A stretch of DNA of 64,000 nucleotides, taken from positions 6,758,001-6,822,000 of the forward strand of contig OZ023186.1 of the NCBI GenBank assembly GCA_963995505.1. The letters run 5' to 3'. Made by a program: the position numbers and the translations under genes. Source of the stretch: Hypericum androsaemum (Eukaryota; Streptophyta; Magnoliopsida; Malpighiales; Hypericaceae). Under the pieces are notes generated by a model. That model was given only the letters and a program-made list of their open reading frames with translations. It ran no database searches and had not been told where the DNA came from. Positions 36,581-48,474 of the stretch are shown here, in pieces (positions within the stretch are counted from its first letter, which is position 1; each line of letters opens with the position of its first letter).

Positions 36581-37904
36581 ATGCTTACTTTTAACTAATT
36601 TTGTCCATCAAATTAACTAATTTTTTCCATCAAATTTTTTTCCATCAAATGCTTACTTTTAACTAATTTTTTCCATCAAATTATACTTGTTAAAAATTAA
36701 AATAAAATCTTTATCAATTTATCTCTACGCGTTGTATCATAAGAGCAAATGATATTGCTTATATTTAGATAGCATATCTGAATTTAACCAACTTTGTTTA
36801 TTAATTTTATTTCTGGATGTGTTACGCGGTTTCATCTATGTCACATAGGGAACCCGATTTAGTGCCAACAACGTGGATCCTGCAGCACAATGCTGTAGGT
36901 CTGCCATGCGCGTTAGATTTTTTTATACAAAAAAATTAAAATTTAGATGGACCATAACTTTTGACTCGTTTAGAATTTTTTTTTGTATAATATATTTTTG
37001 AAAAGAAAATTTAACGATTTACACGAATTACAGCTTTGTTTTTTAAAAATTGATGTGCCGTCGGTTTTATCTGTTGGGATTTTTGTGCGGTTGGAATTAT
37101 ATGTCATTGGAGTTTTGGTGTTGTTGGGATGATGCGTCATTGGAATTGTTAGGAATTCAGCAACCAAGAGAACAAAATGCACAAAGAACACGGACACAAG
37201 AGATTACGTGGTTTAGCCTAATGCCTACGTCCACAGGGAGAAAGGAGAACTTTTATTGATAAATCTGAGTTATAAAGCCATAACATAACCTAGGAGAACT
37301 TTTATTGATAAATCTGAGTTATAAAGCCATAACATAACCTAGGAGAACACGTCTTTATAAAATAGACGAACCCTTAGTGTAGAAAAACCTATCTATGTAG
37401 AATTAGGAGTCTGAAACAAAAGTTGTTACAAAACAGGAAAAACTGTCTGTCAAACCTTGTGGCCGCCAACCAACTTGCGGCCGCAAGTTGCCCGCAGCTC
37501 CAACTTTCTGTGAGAGCCTGTTGGCGATCGCCAACATACTTGGCGCCCTGCATCCAATATTCTCCTCTTGATTTCTCGACACTTTCCCAATAGAGATGAT
37601 ATGTCATTGGGATATTTGGCCTTTGGAGATGATGTATCGTCAGATGAGCTAGTTGTCAGATTCGGCTGCTGAACTCCAACAACACTGAATCCAACTTGGT
37701 CACTTGGTCACGTAGATATGGTTATCCTCCATCGTATCACATATCGTTCTGCAATTGGATATTATTTTATCTTTGCATATATTTGGTTCAATCAAGATCT
37801 TTACCATAACATAGTGATTTTGTAAGTAGAATATAGAACCATCATTAAGCATATAGTTAATGATGAAAATACGTTAACTAAATGATTGAAGTACTATAAC
37901 AACC
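36581..37904. repeat. AT-rich DNA with LTR-like sequence and a 49-bp tandem repeat
   Basis: 36580-36680 repeats CTTACTTTTAACTAATTTT units. 37170-37380 (ACAAGAGATTACGTGG, CCTACGTCCAC) resembles LTR sequence of plant retrotransposons. It holds two exact 49-bp units at 37243-37291 and 37292-37340 beginning AGGAGAACTTTTATTG. No gene is supported. Confidence 0.6.
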
Positions 37905-38357
37905 ACATAAAACTCCTCGATTGAAGCAGAATGATCTGTAGTGCTAAACAGTCGTTTGCACTTTACCACTTGAGTTTGGTTCCGCTTTTCTGCTTAATAT
38001 ATTTTCGTTTCTGTGAGTTCTTGCGAACCCTTGCTCAGCTATAATATATATCTCTTCATGCTCCAAAACGTCATACCATATGCTTCTAAAGAGAAGATAT
38101 TCTATGTTCTCTTTGGAACCTGTTAATTTTCAGAAGAAATCGACGGGGCTCGGAAAGACCTTCTTTCTCTGCAGTATACTAAAACTAAACTGTTTAGATC
38201 ATCTGGCCTTTGAATTCTGGCACTGAAATTGTTTGATTCTGCTAACTTGCTTCAATGCTCGCCATTATGTACCAGAAAACTCAGAAAGTGTCGCTGAATT
38301 CGAGGCCCCGCTATCCCTGGACTCTACTTACGGCCAGACATTCTCATCTAACGTGTT
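37905..38357 (+). pseudogene. KINbeta fragment: end of intron 3 and start of exon 4
   Basis: Matches 21410-21860 of the KINbeta gene. Exon-4 sequence (YVPENSESVAEFEAPLSLDS) is present, but the acceptor is lost: six bases GCAGGA are missing between CTCGCCAT and TATGTACC. Homology ends at 38357, inside the FPSNED codons, where an LTR-like sequence starts. A dead fragment, the third KINbeta copy in the window. Confidence 0.88.
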
Positions 38358-38418
38358 AAAATCTTCAAATCCAACCTAAAGTCTTAAGGCAATAGATTTG
38401 TAGATTTTCAATACTCAT

Positions 38419-38916
38419 TGATAATTTCTCCATGTCACATATACATATATATGGCGATTATAACATATTACAATCTAGAAATCATATGATAATTAACGTC
38501 AACGAAATCGTTAAATCGTAAATACACTTACTTGTTGTAGAGCCGTATCCACAGGATCGTAACGGGTTCTTGTCACTGGTCGGTTCTTGCTCACGGTATG
38601 TCGGAGTCAAGAACAATTTCCACGACCTCTATTGCCTCTGAGTCGATTAGAGAACACAGGGATCAATCATATATTTTTCCCTTAATGTGTTTCCAATTCT
38701 CCTCTCATTTTCCAACATCTATTCTCGTTCTTCCTCCTCCTTACTTAAAGGAGGAATCATACCACCATTGTCATTACAATGGTGGTCTCTCCACTAAGCC
38801 TAATTAGTGGAGAAGTTAGGAGAATAATTAGTGGACAAGTCCACTAATTATTAGTGGCTTGTCCACTAATGGAGGATAATGTAACAATGGGTGATCATGG
38901 GTGGAATATTCCAACA
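38419..38916 (-). repeat. 3' LTR of element A (498 bp)
   Basis: Read on the minus strand it starts TGTTGGAATATTCC and ends ATTATCA, giving the TG...CA ends of copia LTRs. It contains a repeated motif of TAGTGGA/TCCACTA words near 38790-38870. About 99% identical to the other LTR by eye. Confidence 0.93.
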
Positions 38917-38999
38917 ATCTCCCACTCACACATGATTGAACATATTCAATATTGTCTCTAATCGTGATAGGCAAATATTTCGTGCGACCAGCATACATC

Positions 39000-41900
39000 G
39001 AGTGCACGTAGCTAAACTCAAGAGCACATTTCGGCCACTTGAATGATAGCATCTATATATCTCCATTACGTAAAGTATGCCTTACCCTAGGTCTCATCTC
39101 ACATTCTTTGTTTCCACATGTGATTTCAGAAACAATCTATTCGTGTTCACTATTGTATTGCTCTCAATACAATAGGTGCACCAGTGAACCACGAAGCTTT
39201 TCGAATGTGATCAATAAAGAACCTTCTCCCTTAACAATATTTTTTCCATCATGATCCAGCCTGCTTTTCCAGTCAGGCTTGCCAGGTCGAATCAAACATG
39301 ACCTTTTAAAGACTTTCCAAGCTAGCAGCACTGAATCATATTTCCAAAATATATTTAGGATCTTAAGGGTAGAGTTCCGGAAACCATAGTTTTCGGAGTT
39401 GGTCTCACACCAGGGAAACTGAAATCACTGAATAATAAATTTGATTTCCCATCCATTGGTCGAAGAGCACACATGACACTATTCATGTGCTATGGAGTTC
39501 TTTCCTGTTAAAGGAGCACATGTCTCTCGCAAATAACACCATACTAGAGCATCAGCCTTGATGTTTACAAACACCGGCTTTAGTCTACACAAAAGACTAC
39601 TCTAGGCTTTCAAGACAGAATTTTGGTAAGTTCCACTTACTTCTTACCGTTGGATTTCTTATAATCCAATAAGTTCCAAGAACTCATTTAATGTAGCAAT
39701 TATTGCTTACACATAATCTTGCGCTTTAACAAGACTGCTCTTGTAGTTAAGCAAGACGGCATTCATATTTTAGAACAGGCACTCGATAATTCATGATGTT
39801 CTAAAATTGCCTCATCCCAGTCAAGAATCAACTCACTGACTCCCACTGAGGTAAACACCCGTGTGAGTGGGCTACTTCTCTGTCTGACATGCATTGGAGT
39901 AAACGTCACTCAAAATAACATTTACATATGTATTGGTGACATAGCATCAAGTTCCATTGAATAGTAAATTCAACAGATGCTATACAAGCACAAATAACTC
40001 ACTCGCAAATCCTGGGACCTGACATGTTTCTCAAAACACATCTGAGGTACAACTTTGGATCTGCCTTTATATCTCATGTAGATATGTGTTTCATGCTCAT
40101 TTCTTTACACACAACTATTTCGCAAAGAATCTGCTCACTGATTCTCTTGAGGTCGTTAGGGATAAATAGATTAAGACTCTTCTTAATAATACCACTTCTT
40201 ACATAGCAGCTATAGAAGCAAATTAGTCTGTCCCTACAGCTCACTTGGAGATAGACACAAGTATATATATAGCTACTCCACGAGATAGCTACTCCAATTA
40301 GCAAGAAGAATAAATCCCAATATGGATTTTCACATATCCATATCTCAGCCCAACAGGCATTAGAATAACCCCTCAATATCAAGTCTTGACTTGATAACTC
40401 AATGATGATTCTTAGTACTTTATAATTTCTTTGACCGCTTGTCAATGTGCTTTGCTTGGATTGAGACAATCCATAGCATTCGCTTAAAGGACATCTATCA
40501 CATCCTTTAGCTTCTGAGGTATTTTTGGATATAAATCTTTATTCAGAAAATGACCTTTCGACTACTAGGGCATACAATAGATTGCTGTCATCACATTTGA
40601 ATCGTCCAACTCAAACGATTCCTCGAAATCTTAATTCTGAGTATGTAATCAACCTCTCTCATACCTTTTATCTCAAAGTTGGCTTAAAAACACACTTTGA
40701 CCTTGATAAGATATCTTTAGTCAATTCTGGCTATTCGTATGTCATCTACATACAATATACAATGACAAACTTTTTCTTGAGCATTTAAAATAGACATTAT
40801 AGTACTTTTCAATCAATTCGAAATCATATGACATGATCGAAATCAAACGATGAGTACAACACTGTCTTGATGACTGTATGAGGCCATGAGCAAATCTCAA
40901 CATTAGCAAACTCTACGTTTACTGCCTCATTCTTTTGGATTTGACCCTCTGGTTGAACCATATAGGTTTCTCCATCCAATTCTCCACCGAGAAGTACAGT
41001 CTTTACATCCATTTGATGTAGCTCTCGATCAAGCAAGTCATTATAGCCAAAATAAACTTAAAAGGCATGAATCTCACAACAACCGAGAATGACTTCTCAT
41101 AGTCAGTATCTTCACGTTGTGTGAATTTTATGACAGCTAAGCGAGTCTTTTATGCTTAATCGCGAGAATCTATTAACTCTCAAATTGCGCCCCTTAGGTA
41201 GGTCAACATTTAACCAGTTCTTAAACATGGTTTTGTTTTATGAAAGTCATAACTTTCTTCATTGCTCTAACTAATTCATTCTTAATTGGGAACCGATAGA
41301 GCATCAGAAATATACTTGTGTTCATTCTCATCTTATAGGATTTGCTAAAAGCAATCTCACTTGTATCTTTATTCAAGAGAGCATTTCCCACACCTTTGAC
41401 CTTAAGTCGTTAGTGTGAAAATTTTATTCTTTTAGCTTCACGAAATTCCATTTTTGATAAACATCTCTTATATTCATCGTAATTTGGAATCGTATTCCTA
41501 CAGAAGTTATATTCCAAACTCCCACTGAATTTTAGAATTTTACTCCCACTGAGATAAAGATCAATCATACTCCCACTGAGATGAAGATCCTTTTGATCAT
41601 GAACTTCCGGATCAGCCGAAGGTGGTAAAGATCAATCATACTCCCACTGAGATGAAGATCAATCATACTCCCACTGAGATAAAGATCAATCATACTCCCA
41701 CTGAGATGAAGATCGTTTTGATCATGAACTTCCGGATCAGCCGAAGGTGGTAAATCTTCCTCCTCCATAATTCTCCCACTCGGAAGGAGTGATCCAGATG
41801 ATTCTAGCTCATCAGTTTTATACAAGGTAAGTCGCTACTCACCTATCCCAATTTAGAAAAATTATTCTCCAAGAATATGACGTCTCGTGGTAAAAATTTA

Positions 41901-43700
41901 TATCACTTGTCCATTGCGTTGTTCACCCATGAACACGTATCACTCAGATACTTATGAGTATTCGACAAAGACACTCTTTGTAAGATACTCACACAGATGG
42001 ACGTAAGAAAATCTACTCTCACAGTCTTAAGTAGCTTAGATCAAGGTGTCGACCTATCTACAACTGGTGAGGAGTAGAAGTGACATATTTAAAGGGCAGA
42101 AAAAAGGATTAGAACATATGTGGCGGTATGGATCGTACATCCATCAAAGGATAAATACTAATTTACCTCTGCTATCCCATGTCTAATCATGTCAAGAAGA
42201 ATGCAATTCCTTCTTTCCTCTATCTCATTCTAATGAGATGTGCAAGGAATGAACCACCCATGTTCAATCTATTTTTATCACATGAAATTTTTAAATCAGA
42301 AGATAATCATGACCACAATCAATTTGTAAGGTCTTGATCTTCAGATCAAATTGATTCTCAACATTATACACGAATGCCTTGAAGTTACACAAAACTTCAG
42401 ACTTGTGAGAAATCAAATAGATTTGACCATATATAAATATAGTCATCTATGTGATAAAATAATAATAATAGGCCACATGCCTTGCCCTCACATTCACTCA
42501 TCCACATACGTCAGAATGAATTAATTGCACTGAACAATCATATCTAGTTATTTTGCCAAATGGCTCTCATTTAGGTTTTTCCATCTAGAAACGTTCGCAT
42601 GTGGGCAAATACAGCTTTCTCTAAATACCCTTTAATCCTGCCTACACAAGACAATTCATGCGTTCTTGACCAATTTGGCCCAGTCTATAATATCACAACA
42701 TAACATCATCTCGAGACGTTAGAAGAGTTGTGATCACGAAAAAACCATCACTATGTAAATCTCACAGATCAACATCCATGATGAGAAACCATTCATTAAA
42801 TAACTAAAATGAGTAAAGACTTATCCAAAAAATTAATTAAGTGTGATGTACTCAATTTTTTTAACAGAAAATAAGAGTCATTGAAAACTCGAACAGATAT
42901 CAAATTCCCTGAATTTCTCGGAGTATATAACACGTCATGTAGAAGTACTGCAGGTAGGCTCACTCTAGATGAGCCAACCATTTTAACTTCTATTCGTGTA
43001 TGTATAATGGAGCTTGCTCCAGTTGGTACTCATCAAAATTCGACAAAGATTTCACATTTCTTTGTCACAAGGTCTATCTTTATTGAATTACCACTCACGA
43101 TTAAGTGATATTCAATTCAAATGGTAGAGCTAGACACATTTAATTCACTCATAAGTGAGTTAAATGAACGTCTTGTCTTCTCGGCAGTGCAACCTATTGC
43201 ATAATGCCCCTTTATTTGACAGTTAAAATATTTCAGCTCAGAAATGTTAGCCCTTTAGGTTCTTCTCACCCTCAGAACTCTTCTTTCGGGTTGAGTCCGG
43301 ATTAAGTCTGTTCAGTTTCACTTTTTTATTTCCCAGAAATTCCATTTGCCTTCACCTGAGCGGTCAACCTTACTATTTACTCCCACTGGAATAAGCACTA
43401 GTCGCATACACCTCATAATGAACTTCAATTGCTAAGAGGCGGCCCTCCTTAAGCTCAAGGTGATAGTCCGCATTCATGAAATGTCATAACATTATCAATA
43501 TGCATTAGGGTCATCCACATGATCCAATTTCGTAAGCATGGAACAGTTTGAATTTCATACTCAACATTTGAGCATGTGGCCAGCCATAGCTAGCTTGCTG
43601 ATCACAATGGACATCTCACATAGACACCTTTTTCATTGTGCGATCAACTCATTTATTGAGTACATCCACAGATTAGACTATAATCACATCAATAGTCTTT
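39000..43700 (-). pseudogene. Decayed gag-pol of element A
   Basis: Fragments in element-B order on the minus strand: a gag trace near 43450-43640 (LAMAGHML), a pre-integrase block 42796-42981 (LLHDVLYTPRNSGNLISV), a variable linker 41565-41825 with ESSGSLLPSGRIMEEED, and an RT piece 40824-41036 (LHQMDVKTVLLGGELDGETY, MVQPEG). Stops and frameshifts throughout. The catalytic YVDD region and RNase H are not recognisable. About 38917-39950 is the conserved 3' noncoding stretch. Confidence 0.75.
41541..41750. repeat. Tandem repeats in the pol linker of element A
   Basis: Five copies of an ACTCCCACTGAGAT word in 28-bp units with AAGATCAATCAT, plus a longer duplicated block containing GAACTTCCGGATCAGCCGA. 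Translated on the minus strand the units give repeated LSGSMIDL. Element B has a single related LSGS unit at this place. Confidence 0.85.
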
Positions 43701-44214
43701 AGAACCTATAGTTCTTTCAGCACATAGCTATCCACATAGCTTTGAGAAATTATGAATGTTGTATGTCGATAACCTTTGTAGCAATACAATAATTTACTAA
43801 ACACTCATAACTTTTAACCTATATTAAAGTTCTCGATTAACCTCGAATTCGAAGAAAGTCGCGGGTATGCTTCCCCTCACCCTTCGAGAATTAATTTCAA
43901 ACTTCAAATGTCAAAAGTTCTTCGCTTAGTAAATTCAAGTGGATATTTCTCATGGTTGTAATAAGTAATTAAATAAACAAATTATTTAATTACAACAGCA
44001 CACATGCATCGTTATTACAATCATGAAAATACATGAAGTTTTATACACATATGTACAAAAAACTTCCAACAAGATTTAAACCCATACCACAAATCTACGC
44101 ATTATTAAAGACAATATCTCTATATACAACACGGGCTGGAACAGAGTTCATGATTGTCCACTTGCTAGGATAAGGGAATTCATGAACATATTCATGAGCA
44201 CAGAAGCGACGTAC

Positions 44215-44607
44215 TTAACGCCCAATTCGCAACCTCATTGACTTATTATGAGGAATTTCCTCTAAAATTCCCTTCCCACCTAGATATGTAACCAGACGTT
44301 CCACAGCTTTTCTGTGAGTAGTCCCAGTTACTGGAGAAATGAAAGTGTCAACATCTTCCGTAATCTTTAGCGTAGCTAAAAGATCCATGAACATCAATAC
44401 CCAGTTATACCCACTGTTATAATCTCCAACCAAGATACATTCTTGTATCTCATTGTGAACAGATACAATATGCTCGATAAGCACTTGTTCATTATCTTTA
44501 TGCACCCAACGAGAGATACGACGCTTTAATATCTTTCGGCGCATGTCTTGTGCCTTTGCAACAAGCACAGGTGCAACACACTTTCTTGGACAACACTTTA
44601 TCCTCAT
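44215..44607 (-). CDS. Leader ORF of element A, 130 codons, unknown function
   Basis: Open frame between the primer-binding site and the gag remnant. A homologue lies at the same place in element B (50436 onward, broken by two stops). Shared blocks include ILKRR.S.W.HKDN, V.IEHIV or V.MVHII, .E.QEC, DLLAT.KI and R.GR at the end. It is basic at the N-terminus. No domain is recognised. It is not gag, which follows separately in B. The frame is the longest uninterrupted one in element A, while gag-pol is destroyed. It may be a copia accessory protein or a captured host gene. Function not assigned. Confidence 0.6.
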   Translation of the reverse strand: MRIKCCPRKCVAPVLVAKAQDMRRKILKRRISRWVHKDNEQVLIEHIVSVHNEIQECILVGDYNSGYNWVLMFMDLLATLKITEDVDTFISPVTGTTHRKAVERLVTYLGGKGILEEIPHNKSMRLRIGR

Positions 44608-45639
44608 TGATAACCTGTATCATAACGCTAGTTATTTGGGTCAACTCACAAGTAGTCCCGATTGATTAAAATCACAATTTTAATCATATCAATGATAAAG
44701 CGTACCAAGAATATTCACAATATAGCCTTTTACTGCGTGATTCTTATAGGTTATAATCTTTTTCATATTTTTTAGTATCTTAATACTAAAAATATTGGTT
44801 TATATATAGTTTAGAACTCATTCTAAAATATATATTATCGATTTTTAAAATTATCATAATAATTTTAAAATCAAAATTTTATTAAAAATAAAATTTTATT
44901 TGAATAAAACTCATTTTATTCAACCAGATCTAAAAAATAGACTCAATTAAATCAAAATAGTCAAATGGGCCGCGTTGAAACATATTGGTCCAAAAGCCCA
45001 CACTCGCATTGACTTTAAAAGTCAAAATGTGGGTTGGGCCCCCTTTAATTCAAAAAACGGCCCAAAACAAAAACGACAACGGGCCGCGACGCGTCCGGCC
45101 CGCGACGCGTTGACCCACGGTCAAACCCGAGTCCGTTTTTTTTTACTAGAAAATTACGGTTTTTGCCCTTACCGAGTATATATACTCCGGCAAAAAATCC
45201 GTAAAATTACGGAAATGCCCTTCTCACATCTCCTCCTTCCCCTTCTCCTTTTCTTCGTCGAGCGAAGAAGGCGCCCGAGACCCAAAAACAATCCGGCCAC
45301 GACTACGGTGAGAGGACGGCGATTCGACGGCTGAGACCGGTCCCAACGGACTCGCCGTGATCTCACGAACACGTCGATAGCATCCTCGTGAGCCGTAATG
45401 CCTCCGATCACCATCCCCGTCATCTTCTCTCTCCCGCGTATCTCCGGCGTCGCCGGCTTCATCCTCACGATTCCGGCCACGTCGACGCGAAACAATGGTA
45501 CGAGGAGGTCGGGGACTCATCGGGGATTCGAGAAAACTCAATTTCCGGCCTCCAAAACGTCAATAATAGATCGGATTGAGTTGGGTGACGATTTGGGGAA
45601 ATACGGGAAATTAGGGTTCAACCGATTTGGGGATTTTTG

Positions 45640-45860
45640 GCAAATATCAATCGAGTCCCTCATAGTTTCACGCGTTTACACATAAGGACAAAATCCTTAT
45701 TGGCTTCAACGCGTAAATAATTACAGATTAATCCCTCAGAGTTTCACATGTTTGCACAATAAGGACAGATTCCTTATTCGTTTCAAAAATGCATAAATAT
45801 CAGATGACTCCCTGGGGTTTTCACCCGTGTGCAAATAAGGACGAAGTCCTTTGATGCGCG
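45640..45860 (-). repeat. Three degenerate leader repeats of about 75 bp in element A
   Basis: Units on the minus strand carry GTCCTTAT.TG..AAAC and GTGAAACT..GAGGGA. Three occur between 45650 and 45850; one related unit (GTCCTTATGTGCAAAAGCG) is present in the leader of element B near 49183-49201. Confidence 0.65.
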
Positions 45861-46037
45861 TATTGAACCACAAGTTCAATTCAATCATCCGGGCTTTCCG
45901 GATTATGCACTCAGGGACAACAGAAACTATTTGCTTAAGAACAGTTTCTACAAACATCCGATTTTAGAACTCTAAAAATCACATACATGATTTTTATTTT
46001 CCAAAAATTAATAGTATCCAGAACAAGAACCAATCAA

Positions 46038-46049
46038 GCTCTGATACCA
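46038..46049 (-). other. Primer-binding site of element A
   Basis: On the minus strand TGGTATCAGAGC follows the 5' LTR after one base, complementary to the 3' end of initiator methionine tRNA, as in most plant copia elements. Confidence 0.92.
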
Positions 46050-46050
46050 A

Positions 46051-46548
46051 TGATGATTTCTCCATGTCACATATACATATATATGGCGATTATAACATAT
46101 TACAATCTAGAAATCATATGATAATTAACGTCAACGAAATCGTTAAATCGTAAATACACTTACTTGTTGTAGAGCCGTATCCACAGGATCGTAACGGGTT
46201 CTTGTCACTGGTCGGTTCTTGCTCACGGTATGTCGGAGTCAAGATCAATTTTCACGACCTCTATTGCCTCGGAGTCGATTAGAGAACACATGGATCAATC
46301 ATATATTTTTCCCTTAATGTGTTTCCAATTCTCCTCTCATTTTCCAACATCTATTCTCGTTCTTCCTCCTCCTTACTTAAAGGAGGAATCATACCACCAT
46401 TGTCATTACAATGGTGGTCTCTCCACTAAGCCTAATTAGTGGAGAAGTTAGGAGAATAATTAGTGGACAAGTCCACTAATTATTAGTGGCTTGTCCACTA
46501 ATGGAGGATAATGTAACAATGGGTGATCATGGGTGGAATATTCCAACA
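46051..46548 (-). repeat. 5' LTR of element A (498 bp)
   Basis: Same length and ends as the partner LTR. Differences seen: near 46055, in the AAGATCAATTTTC stretch, GGAGTCG versus GAGTCG context and ACATGG versus ACAGGG. One base separates it from the primer-binding site. Confidence 0.93.
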
Positions 46549-46597
46549 CTCATAAACTAGCCCATCCCACTCGCAACTAGAAATACAAAATTCTCAA

Positions 46598-46845
46598 CAT
46601 GTCCCCACGAACGAGACCCATCGAGTCAAAGATTGCACAAGTTTTGACTTCACCAACGTGAGAAAAATAGAGGTCCTGCCACTCACTTGGTTGCTGCTAT
46701 TAATTTCATACGTGAAATCACCATCAGAATGATAAGATTTATATGGTTCACCTTGGAGGTGAAGGCCAATCACATGACCCGTGGAATTGTTGCAATAAAC
46801 TCCAAACCATTCAGAACAGCTCCTTCTGCCAACATCCACCGTCAT
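46598..46845 (-). pseudogene. RLP N-terminal fragment
   Basis: 46690-46845 encodes DVGRRSCSEWFGVYCNNSTG then HVIGLHLQ, matching the LRR N-terminal cap of the RLP at 23.4-26.4 kb. Homology fades below 46690, and the frame then continues into unrelated sequence next to the solo-LTR piece. It is followed at 46850-46920 by RLP upstream sequence. It is a dead fragment. Confidence 0.85.
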
Positions 46846-46849
46846 TGAC

Positions 46850-47620
46850 TGAATTGCTTGAGTGCAATGTTTGTGGTTTAGATTCTAAGATGGTCTTTTT
46901 GAATGCGATGATCCTTTCGTATGTTCACAACTACTCTTTAATACTCTGACTTCAGCAATAAAAAGAACTCCATAATGATCAGGCATTCTATGGACATAGT
47001 CCGTAAACAGCCGGTTACGGTTTATAATTTGGTATATGGTAACTTGTGTTTTACCTTTTACTTATTTTCCAAACAAATTGGAAATGAATTATATTTCCTT
47101 TTAACCATGAACACAAAGTAAAATTCATCTCTCTTGGTAATTGAATCCAAATGCCAAAAGGTATTTGACCCAATGGCACAAGTTGTAGGATGATTGACGA
47201 AAGTTTGGGATTCAAATTCTAGCAATGTGTAATTAATTGAAATTAGCAGAGAGAAGATTGCACAGATGATGGCATTGAAATTCAAATGTACTCGAGACGA
47301 AGAACAGCCAACGGTGGATCCAAATCCCCGCAATGATCAAGTTAACAGACTATTAGAACACAGTGACAGGTAAATGTTCTTATCTTGACATTACTTTTTC
47401 AAACCACGATATTTACCAGTTAATCATGGAAGTCCATTATTCTTATCATATTCTCCCACTGACAAACCCGATGAAATGACAATTTGGTAATCCAAAATGG
47501 GATATTTTTCAACCACAAGACGCTAGTTTAGGATCATTATGAACTATAAATATGCTCACTTGTATTGGTACACACATATACAATAGCCTAGACCTCAAGT
47601 GAAATCTATAGTGGCAAATG
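46850..47620. repeat. RLP upstream relic joined to duplicated KINbeta 3' flank
   Basis: 46850-46920 matches the RLP upstream region (GTTTGTGGTTTA, TTCTAAGATGGTC). From about 46925 to 47620 it matches 22435-23340 downstream of KINbeta, including the exon-like block at 47255-47370 and the CAATAGCCTAGACCTCA end. In a tandem array this junction would be the RLP of one unit next to the KINbeta end of the next unit, with the KINbeta body deleted. Confidence 0.8.
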
Positions 47621-48474
47621 ATAGCCCTACGTCTTCTTCCTCTACCCCCTCTTCTTGGTTCCTCCCTCCCTCCCCTCCCCGCCAGCCCTGGGGCGGCCGC
47701 CTCCCTGACCTTCAAAAACCCTAATTCGAAAGAGGGAAGATAAAGGAGTAAGAGAAGGGCACCTAGGCCAGCTGGCAGCGACGCCCTCTCCAAGCTCTCA
47801 AAATAAAGCTTGAAATCGACGATGGCCAGAAGCTGTATCCTTCAATTTTGTGATTGCATTGTATATTTAGAAGCGGAGTGAGTGAGAGAGAGGAGTTTTT
47901 TTTGTGTGGGTAGAGAATGGAGGTGGGAGAAGAGATTTTTTTGGGTGAAGAGTGGAGAGAGAGGAGGGGATTTTTGAAATATATTTTAAGTTTTAGTACT
48001 AATTTGATAATTTCTCATATACCACGTCAGCGATGACTAAAATAACAAATCATCAGACGCTAAACGGCATCATTTTGGGTGATGTGGAGCCAACGTGGAT
48101 TGTCAAATACCTGGCTGCCCGGGACCGAGACATGTCCGAAAAAATAACCGCAGGGACCAAATATGAAACTTTAAACCACATACCATAAACTTGGAATTTG
48201 CTAAACTATAAGGTACTGAAGTATATTTTTACCAACAAAATATATTGATTGATTATAAAAACTCTAAACTATAACTCCTAAAAACTCTAGATAATTTAAT
48301 TATAAGCTTACTATTTTTTTTGAAAGGTAAATATACACTCAAGTAATTACAATACATTGTCTAAGTTTGAACCATGGACATCTGTCAAATCATCCTACGC
48401 CTTGTGTCGCTAGGCTAAATACTCTTTGACTATAAGCTTACTATTGAAATAGGATAATTGTAGTTGAGAGCATC
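47621..48474. other. Unassigned sequence and a MULE-type terminus
   Basis: 47630-47780 is a GC-rich low-complexity block. 47860-47960 is GAGA-rich. 48000-48240 resembles one end of a MULE-type TIR (ACATGTCCGAAAAAATAACC, CAGGGACCAAATATGA), but the partner end is missing. 48330-48420 contains a fragment with CATTGTCTAAGTTTGAACC. No gene is supported. Confidence 0.45.

Larger units (their letters stand above)
38419..46548 (-). mobile_element. Ty1/copia retrotransposon A, young, gag-pol ruined
   Basis: Complete insertion: identical target duplications CTCAT at 38414-38418 and 46549-46553, LTRs of 498 bp at both ends, a primer-binding site complementary to initiator tRNA-Met at 46038-46049, and a G/A-rich polypurine stretch next to the 3' LTR (complement of 38917-38935). 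LTRs differ at about five positions by eye, so insertion is recent. Orientation is minus. Recognisable internal pieces are a leader with a 130-codon frame (44215-44607), gag traces, a pre-integrase piece near 42950, an RT piece near 41000 and a 3' noncoding region shared with element B. No long gag-pol frame exists, so it needs proteins in trans. Confidence 0.93.
38358..46597. mobile_element. Probable short solo LTR split by copia element A
   Basis: Outer pieces 38359-38418 (starts TGTTAAAATC) and 46554-46597 (ends CTCAACA) together form a TG...CA segment of about 109 bp once element A and one copy of its target duplication are removed. This looks like a small LTR or TRIM terminal repeat sitting at the KINbeta breakpoint. 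No target duplication of its own was found, so confidence is low. Confidence 0.4.

Noticed and set aside
38597..38920. 69-74 codon frames in the LTR of element A, repeated at 46.2 kb
   Set aside because: They occur in both LTRs simply because the LTRs are copies, and contain no motif.
46038..46049. tRNA-like words TGGTATCAGAGC at 46.0 and 48.9 kb
   Set aside because: Only the 12-base primer complement is present next to an LTR, so these are primer-binding sites and not tRNA genes.
47509..47793. 94-codon minus frame with RGGREEPRRGGRGRRRR
   Set aside because: Low-complexity GC-rich block. No homologue recognised and no conservation in the duplicated flank, which ends just before it.
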